A DNA stretch of 64,000 nucleotides from Ruixingdingia sedimenti (GTDB lineage: Bacteria; Pseudomonadota; Alphaproteobacteria; Rhodobacterales; Rhodobacteraceae), in the NCBI RefSeq assembly GCF_031432425.1, contig NZ_JAVKPH010000004.1, positions 1 to 64,000 on the forward strand. Direction: 5' to 3'. Below, one piece after another: positions 59,350-64,000 of the stretch. Both the position numbers and the translations under genes were made by a program. The notes under the pieces were generated by a model. It worked only from the letters and a program-made list of their open reading frames with translations. It was not told the DNA's origin and searched no databases. Numbering within the stretch: the stretch's first letter is position 1; every line of letters starts with the position of its first letter.

Positions 59350-60138
59350 ATGCAAGGCAGCGCCAACCTGAACCTGATGATCAAGGCCGCCCGCAAGGCC
59401 GGCCGCAGCCTGGTGAAGGACTTCCGCGAGGTCGAGAACCTTCAGGTTTCCGCCAAGGGCCCGGGGGATTTCGTCACCAAGGCCGACCGCGAGGCCGAAC
59501 GCATCATCCGCGACGAACTGATGGGCGGGCGGCCCACCTACGGCTGGCTCGGCGAGGAAACCGGCGAGACGGCGGGGCAGGACCCGACGCGGCGCTGGAT
59601 CGTCGACCCCTTGGATGGCACCACCAACTTCCTGCACGGCCTGCCGCATTGGGCGGTGTCGATCGCGCTGGAACACAAGGGCGAGATCGTGTCGGCCGTG
59701 GTCTACGACCCGGCGAAGGACGAGATGTTCTGGGCCGAAAAGGGCGCCGGCGCCTGGATGAACGAAAGCCGCATCCGCGTGTCGGGCCGCCGCCACATGA
59801 TCGAGGCGATCTTCGCCACCGGCGTGCCCTTCGGCGGGCGCGGCACGCTGCCTGCGACCCTGCAGGACCTTGCCCGCTTGATGCCGGTCTGCGCGGGCGT
59901 GCGGCGGTGGGGCTCGGCGGCGCTCGACCTCGCCTATGTCGCGGCGGGGCGGTACGACGGCTACTGGGAACGCGGCATCCAGGCCTGGGACATGGCGGCG
60001 GGCCTGCTGCTGGTGCGCGAGGCGGGCGGGTTCGTCGGCGCCGTGCGCACGGGCGACGACCCGATGGAAAAGGGCGCGGTGCTGGCCGGCAACGGCGCGC
60101 TTTACGAACCCTTCGCCAAGGTCATCCGCGGCGAATAG
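59350..60138 (+). CDS. suhB: Inositol monophosphatase family protein (SuhB-like)
   Basis: A 262-residue Mg2+-dependent phosphatase. Metal sites: E69/E70 in GEETGE, and D86/D89 in WIVDPLDGTTNFLHG; the third site is WDMAAGLLLVREAGG. In E. coli SuhB also assists rRNA antitermination. Which role applies is not shown. It converges with the rhomboid gene 8 bp apart. Confidence 0.92.
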   Translation: MQGSANLNLMIKAARKAGRSLVKDFREVENLQVSAKGPGDFVTKADREAERIIRDELMGGRPTYGWLGEETGETAGQDPTRRWIVDPLDGTTNFLHGLPHWAVSIALEHKGEIVSAVVYDPAKDEMFWAEKGAGAWMNESRIRVSGRRHMIEAIFATGVPFGGRGTLPATLQDLARLMPVCAGVRRWGSAALDLAYVAAGRYDGYWERGIQAWDMAAGLLLVREAGGFVGAVRTGDDPMEKGAVLAGNGALYEPFAKVIRGE

Positions 60139-60146
60139 GCTGCGGG

Positions 60147-60887
60147 TCAGCGCCGCCGCTTGACCGGGGGGATGGGGCTGCGGCGGTACTGCGCCTCGGG
60201 ATGCGGGGGCGCGCCCTCGGTGCGCCGCCAGAACGCCGGCCCCCCGCGCGCCAGCCACACCGGCAGCACCAGCAGCATCCCGGCGGCAAACCCGCCCGCA
60301 TGCGCCCAATAGGCGACCCCGCCCATGTCGGTGTCGGCGGCAAGCCCGTTCACCACCTGGAACAGCAGCCACAGCCCCAGCATCAGCCAGGCAGGCACCG
60401 GCACGATGCGGAAGAAGATCACGATGATGATCAGCACATCGACGCGCGCGCGGGGGAAGAACAGCAGATAGCCCCCCAGAACCCCCGCGATCGCCCCCGA
60501 GGCGCCGACCATCGGAATGCCCGACCCCGGATCCGCCGCCACCTGCAACACCGCCGCCGCGACGCCCGAGGCAAGGTAGAACAGCACGAACCGCACATGG
60601 CCGAGCGCGTCCTCCATGTTGTCGCCGAAGATCCACAGGAACAGCATGTTCCCCGCAAGGTGGAACAGGTCGCCATGCAGGAACATCGAGGTCGCCAGCG
60701 TCTGCCAGCCCTCGCCCCCCGCCACCAGCCGCGGCACCACCCCCCATTCGAGGAACACCCGGTATTCGGCCTCGGGCGTGTCCTGGAACGGCCAGTAGGA
60801 CAGGAAGACCGCGACGTTCAGCGCGATCAGCAGATAGGTGACGAAAGGGGTTCGCCCCGAGGGGTTGTGATCGCGGATCGGAAACAT
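60147..60887 (-). CDS. Rhomboid family intramembrane serine protease
   Basis: A 246-residue membrane protein with six or seven helices. Catalytic S130 in GASGAIAG and H197 in AHAGGFAAG, with the conserved HLAGNMLFLWIFGDNMED (N80) of the family. The cytoplasmic C-terminal tail is basic. Substrates unknown. ATG 60887; the longer frame enters repeat family B copy 4. Confidence 0.9.
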   Translation of the reverse strand: MFPIRDHNPSGRTPFVTYLLIALNVAVFLSYWPFQDTPEAEYRVFLEWGVVPRLVAGGEGWQTLATSMFLHGDLFHLAGNMLFLWIFGDNMEDALGHVRFVLFYLASGVAAAVLQVAADPGSGIPMVGASGAIAGVLGGYLLFFPRARVDVLIIIVIFFRIVPVPAWLMLGLWLLFQVVNGLAADTDMGGVAYWAHAGGFAAGMLLVLPVWLARGGPAFWRRTEGAPPHPEAQYRRSPIPPVKRRR

Positions 60888-60947
60888 GGGGTTACGCTTT
60901 CCGATCCGTCCCGCGGCGTCAAGAGGCTGCGCGCGGCCCCGTGGCGG

Positions 60948-61071
60948 GCCGGGCAGGGGGCATTCTGCCCCCTCTTGGCTGCGCCAATTCACCCCCTGAG
61001 GATATTTTCGGACAGAAAATGAAGGCACGCCCGCGACACTTTCTGTCCTCAAATATCCCCGCCGGAGGCTC
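60948..61071 (+). repeat. Intergenic repeat family B, copy 4
   Basis: GGGGGC-ATTCT-GCCCCC, TTGGCTGCGCCAA, CCCCCTGAGGATATTTTC, CGGACAGAAAATG, CACTTTCTGTCC, AAATATCCCCGCCGGAGG. Same orientation as copy 1. Lies downstream of the META-domain gene (minus strand) and upstream of rhomboid. Confidence 0.8.
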
Positions 61072-61171
61072 CCGTACTCTCCACCGGCACCGCCCGTTGG
61101 ATGAAGGCGCTGCGCCCGCAGGCCGGGGTTCACCCCGGCCCCAGCCTTTCCACCCGCACCGCCGCCGGGCG

Positions 61172-62422
61172 TCAGCGGCGGGCGCGGATCACCGGGGTGC
61201 CGGCGGCGTGCAGCACCAGCGCGCCGTCCGCGGCGATGTCGAAGCCGTCCACCCGGGCGAGGGTGTCGAAGAAACCGGCCTCGGCCTCCATCTGCGGGGG
61301 CGGGCAGGCCATCAGGGTCGCGGCGGCGCGGGTGATCCGCAGCCCTTCGCCCGTCAGCTCATAGCCCGCGGCCATGCGGTTGCAGGGCGCCGCACCCGCC
61401 AGCCGGCCATCCTTGCCGAAGGCGAGCGTCGCGGCCACGCCCTCGGGCAAGGGCGCGCCGTTGATCTCTGCCACCTGCCATTCGGCCCCGGTCAGCAGTG
61501 CGGCGGGATCGCCCGCGCAGCCGGGATGGGTCTGGCCCCCGACGGTCACGGCGGCGGTCAGCGGATAGGGCATGCCCGTCATCGTGTCGTGGCAGAGGCC
61601 CGCGCGCAGGTCCAGCACCCGCCCGCCCAGATCGACGCTGCGGCCTTCGTCATCGCTGCGCCCGACGGCGGGCATCGGCCCTTCGAACCGCCCGCCGGGG
61701 CCGTCGTAGACCGCGCCGTCCTCGGCCAGCACCACGATCCACGAAGGTTCGTTGCCGCGCGCGGTCAGGGGCAACAGCCCCTCGGGGACCGCCTGCCGGC
61801 AGGCGCCCGGATCCGCGCCCGCGAGGCGGATGGAAATCCCCTCCACCCGGTCGCCCTTCCACCAGACCCAGGTTTCCGGGTCGTCCGCGGCGGCGTATTT
61901 CGCCCCCGAGGCGGCGACGGCGGGGGCGAGGTCGATCAGCCGGCCGCCGATGTCCAGCCGCACGCCTTCGGCGGTGAAGCCCATGCGCAGGTCGGTGTCG
62001 CCGCAGCGCAGGGCGAGCGCGAAGGCGAGCGGCGGCCAGGCCCGCGTCATCAGCAGCCCCAGGTCGTCCCCGTCCCCTTTTTCGCCCGCATCCGCGGCGA
62101 TGGGCATCGGGCCCGTCACCCAGGCCCTGTCGGGGCCCGCCAGCAGCGCGCCGTGCAGCACCAGATCCACGCCTGCGGGGCCGGTGACGGAAAAGGACAC
62201 CGGCGGCTGGCGCGTGCCCAGATCCTCGCGCCATTCGGTGACGAAGCTGCCGTCGGGCCGGCGCAGTTCCACCACCGCCTGCGTATCCTGCGGCAGGGCG
62301 ATGCGTTCGCGCAGCGAGAGGCTGCCGGTGAGGGTCCGTGTGTCCTGCGCGCAGGCGAGCCCCGCCAGCAGGCAGAGCGGCAGGGGCGCGATCGGGCGCA
62401 GGGCGGAAAGCGTCAGGGGCAT
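61172..62422 (-). CDS. Secreted protein with YbaY-like and C-terminal META domains
   Basis: A 416-residue exported protein. Signal peptide about 1-25 (LPLCLLAGLACAQD; an ACA/QD type I cut is likelier than a lipobox). Then a YbaY-like beta domain (26-130, TLTGSLSLRERIALPQDTQAVVELRR), a COG3650-like middle (about 160-310; RGNEPSWIVVLAEDG), and a META/HslJ domain at the C-terminus (about 320-416; GAEWQVAEINGAPLP, GAAPCNRMAAGYELTG, TLMACPPPQMEAEAGFFDTLARV). HslJ-type domains are linked to stress and novobiocin resistance. Function here unknown. Confidence 0.75.
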   Translation of the reverse strand: MPLTLSALRPIAPLPLCLLAGLACAQDTRTLTGSLSLRERIALPQDTQAVVELRRPDGSFVTEWREDLGTRQPPVSFSVTGPAGVDLVLHGALLAGPDRAWVTGPMPIAADAGEKGDGDDLGLLMTRAWPPLAFALALRCGDTDLRMGFTAEGVRLDIGGRLIDLAPAVAASGAKYAAADDPETWVWWKGDRVEGISIRLAGADPGACRQAVPEGLLPLTARGNEPSWIVVLAEDGAVYDGPGGRFEGPMPAVGRSDDEGRSVDLGGRVLDLRAGLCHDTMTGMPYPLTAAVTVGGQTHPGCAGDPAALLTGAEWQVAEINGAPLPEGVAATLAFGKDGRLAGAAPCNRMAAGYELTGEGLRITRAAATLMACPPPQMEAEAGFFDTLARVDGFDIAADGALVLHAAGTPVIRARR

Positions 62423-62509
62423 GGGTCACTCCTTCCAGCGGCGGGTGCAGGGTGCCATGCGGCGCGGGCAGAGCAAAGGGGGCGCGCATGACGGTGGCGT
62501 GAGCGGCCT

Positions 62510-62537
62510 TTGACCGCCGGGCCGGGCTTGCTATAGG
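62510..62537 (+). promoter_or_regulatory. Promoter of the tRNA-Leu gene
   Basis: TTGACC (62510-62515) and TATAGG (62532-62537) with a 16 bp spacer; the tRNA begins 9 bp after the -10, as expected for a start with a very short leader. Confidence 0.5.
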
Positions 62538-62545
62538 GGCGGCGT

Positions 62546-62630
62546 GCGGGCGTGGCGGAATGGTAGACGCAGGCGACTTAAAATCGCCAGGGCCTGGCCT
62601 GTGCGGGTTCGAGTCCCGCCGCCCGCACCA
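62546..62630 (+). tRNA. tRNA-Leu (anticodon UAA)
   Basis: 85 nt with encoded CCA. Acceptor arms GCGGGCG (62546-62552) and CGCCCGC pair; anticodon stem GGCGA/TCGCC encloses CTTAAAA with TAA at 62579-62581; T-arm GCGGG-TTCGAGT-CCCGC. The long variable arm of class II tRNAs is present. It reads UUA and, by wobble, UUG. A short GC hairpin (62632-62643) follows. Confidence 0.95.
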
Positions 62631-62829
62631 GCCCCGCGTGGGGGAGGTTTCCCGGGCAATCCGCCGTGCATTCCGCGCTGATTCCGCGATACGCCCGCCG
62701 CGGCGATCCTGCCCCGCGGGCCCCGGCCCGAAATGCCGCATATCGGGCCGCGGCCGCCGGATCGCGGGAAGGATCCGGCCCGCCCGATGCCCCGAACCCA
62801 CCCGCGACAGCGGCCGGAGTCACGTTTTG

Positions 62830-62857
62830 TTGACCGAAGCGTGATAGGTGCTATGAT
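62830..62857 (+). promoter_or_regulatory. Strong sigma70-type promoter of the lipoprotein gene
   Basis: TTGACC (62830-62835) and TATGAT (62852-62857) with a 16 bp spacer, in an AT-richer island. A GGAGGG Shine-Dalgarno lies at 62873-62878 before the ATG at 62883. Confidence 0.6.
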
Positions 62858-62882
62858 CGATGCCGACACATTGGAGGGCAAA

Positions 62883-64000
62883 ATGGCTTTTTCAAGTATT
62901 GTAAGATGGCTGCTGATGGTCATCACGGTGTCGTTCATCGCAGCCTGCAAAAGCGACACCCCCACTGCCGGGGCCGACAGCACGATCATCGAGATCGCGG
63001 GCCGGTCCACCGTCAGCGCGGGCACCCCGCTTGCGCTGACCGTCACGGGCAACGATGGCGCCGATACATATGACTGGGTATTTTCCGACGGCCAGACCAA
63101 GGCCGGCGCGGATGTGAACGTCACCTTCCCCGCCGCGGGCGTCTATACCGTTCTGGTCAAGGCGATGAAGGGGACCGAGGTCCTGGCCGAAACCACCGGC
63201 GCGATCAGCGTGTTCGACGCCGCCGCGGGCGCCAACCCCGGCTTTGTCGGCATTCCGGTCATGTTCGGCGACGTGGGCCAGGACGGCGTGCTGGAACTCG
63301 ACGACCTGCTGCTGGCCGCGCAGGCCGCGGCCGGGCTTTACGATACGGAATTCGAGGCTTTCGAAGCTGCCGACATGAACCTGTCGGGCACGCTCGACAA
63401 TGCCGACATCGGGCTGATCGCGCAGGCGCTGCTGCATGATGCGCCGCTGCCCTCGGCGATTCTCGACCCCTGGGCGCGCCCGGCGGGGACCGTCTCGATG
63501 GTCTCTCCCGCGCTGCTCGACCCGGATGCAGAGGTGGCGGTGCTGGTCGATGGCGTCGCCTCGCCGCAGGTATTCCGCTCCATCCTCGGCTATGCGACCT
63601 TCGTCGTGCCCAAATCGCTCGTCGGCGCGGATGCCGAGGTCGACGTGGTGCTCCAGGTCGCCGGGGCAGAGGCCGACCGGATGCCGCTTCTGCTGAAGGC
63701 GCCGGTGGCCAAGCCCGCCGATGCCAAGGCCGATGTGCTGGCCTTCCTCGACGAACTCGCCGACATGATCGAGCGGCAGCGGACCGCCACCCAGACCTTC
63801 GCCGAACAGAGCGGCGGGGTCGATCCGGCCGATCTCAAGATCGTCATGGGCGGGGCAGAAGCCGGCGGCGTGCAGTTCGCCGAGGCCGTCGAGGGCGTGC
63901 GCGAACTGCTGAACGGGCCCGATGGCGCGCAACTGGCGCAGTTCCTCCAGGCGGTGTTCTACGCCAACGGGCTGGATGAATTCCGCGCCGATGTGGCCAC
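62883..64000 (+). CDS. Lipoprotein with PKD-like and dockerin-like segments (3' end outside window)
   Basis: Open to the window edge, 372 codons so far. Lipoprotein signal MAFSSIVRWLLMVITVSFIAAC with lipobox IAAC (C22). Residues 33-110 look like a PKD/Ig-like fold (AGTPLALTVTGNDG, YDWVFSDGQTKAG, AGVYTVLVKA). Residues 129-183 have two dockerin-like calcium loops, each followed by a short helix: D130-x-G-x-D134-G with D140/D141, then D164-x-N166-x-S168-G with D172/D175. The first codons are AT-rich compared with the surroundings. Likely a surface-exposed, calcium-stabilised protein; I know of no named family. Confidence 0.75.
   Translation, partial: MAFSSIVRWLLMVITVSFIAACKSDTPTAGADSTIIEIAGRSTVSAGTPLALTVTGNDGADTYDWVFSDGQTKAGADVNVTFPAAGVYTVLVKAMKGTEVLAETTGAISVFDAAAGANPGFVGIPVMFGDVGQDGVLELDDLLLAAQAAAGLYDTEFEAFEAADMNLSGTLDNADIGLIAQALLHDAPLPSAILDPWARPAGTVSMVSPALLDPDAEVAVLVDGVASPQVFRSILGYATFVVPKSLVGADAEVDVVLQVAGAEADRMPLLLKAPVAKPADAKADVLAFLDELADMIERQRTATQTFAEQSGGVDPADLKIVMGGAEAGGVQFAEAVEGVRELLNGPDGAQLAQFLQAVFYANGLDEFRADVA

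Noticed and set aside
62531..63124. A minus-strand open frame across the tRNA-Leu gene and the lipoprotein start
   Set aside because: It covers a tRNA and a strong promoter on the other strand and has no recognisable protein features.
1..64000. CRISPR arrays, transposases or integrases
   Set aside because: No regularly spaced repeats and no such coding regions were found; the repeats seen are dispersed intergenic hairpins.

Overview
This 64 kb window is a high-GC stretch of chromosome that looks like an alphaproteobacterium of the Rhodobacteraceae/Paracoccaceae. Supporting signs are a DUF1476 zeta-type F1-ATPase inhibitor next to purC-purS-purQ, a GTTC-N7-GTTC LexA box of the alphaproteobacterial type, pervasive ATGA/GTGA start-stop overlaps, and two families of structured intergenic repeats. 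The species cannot be named from the sequence alone. I see no phage, insertion sequence, CRISPR array or plasmid genes.

Layout. 1-5600: end of an unidentified gene, a MerR regulator, two overlapping hotdog thioesterases with a MATE exporter, an arsC-pyrD-(OhrR/DUF952 fusion) operon on the minus strand, and divergent ohr. 5600-9100: dnaB, pyrE and pyrC (minus). 9300-11900: a small DUF1311 protein, an unrecognised protein and a glycosyltransferase. 11996-20426: a complete form II CoxSLM-type molybdenum hydroxylase operon preceded by its maturation genes (MoxR AAA ATPase, VWA CoxE-like, XdhC/CoxF-like, MoCF domain) and an inserted DUF4260 membrane protein. 20700-26900: ppx, rlmE, purM-purN, rnd, a lipoprotein and sufE. 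27100-30340: AI-2E family protein, holin-like and DUF883 membrane proteins, and a radical SAM gene under a probable SOS box. 30670-42987: a full nitrate assimilation locus (nasT-nasS, then a leader RNA, then nrtA-nrtB-fused nrtCD-nirB-nirD-nasA-cobA). 43100-46420: bmt, the zeta inhibitor, purC-purS-purQ. 46460-52740: a DctB/DctD-like two-component pair and rne. 52900-56300: ccdA, an alpha/beta hydrolase and a cytochrome P450. 56400-58250: metF and divergent metR. 58260-62420: glycosyltransferase, suhB-like, rhomboid, META-domain protein. 62546-62630: tRNA-Leu(UAA). 62883-end: a lipoprotein with PKD-like and dockerin-like segments that runs off the window.

How it works together. In the nitrate locus, NasS/NasT would sense nitrate and control transcription elongation into nrtA. 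The leader (32480-32583) contains two hexaloop hairpins of the ANTAR target type and an overlapping terminator, so the switch can be read from the sequence. NrtABCD imports nitrate, NasA reduces it to nitrite, NirBD reduces that to ammonium, and CobA supplies the siroheme precursor. The pyrimidine (pyrC, pyrE, pyrD) and purine (purM, purN, purC, purS, purQ) genes are in separate small groups. ohr/OhrR is a peroxide-sensing divergent pair; metF/metR is a classic divergent regulator-target pair.

Most notable points: the nas leader switch; an SOS box on a leaderless-looking radical SAM gene; an OhrR-DUF952 fusion; a DctD-like regulator without the GAFTGA loop; a PurC with two divergent active-region segments; a fused double ATPase for nitrate import; a translationally coupled hydrolase-P450 pair; and two mosaic families of intergenic hairpin repeats.
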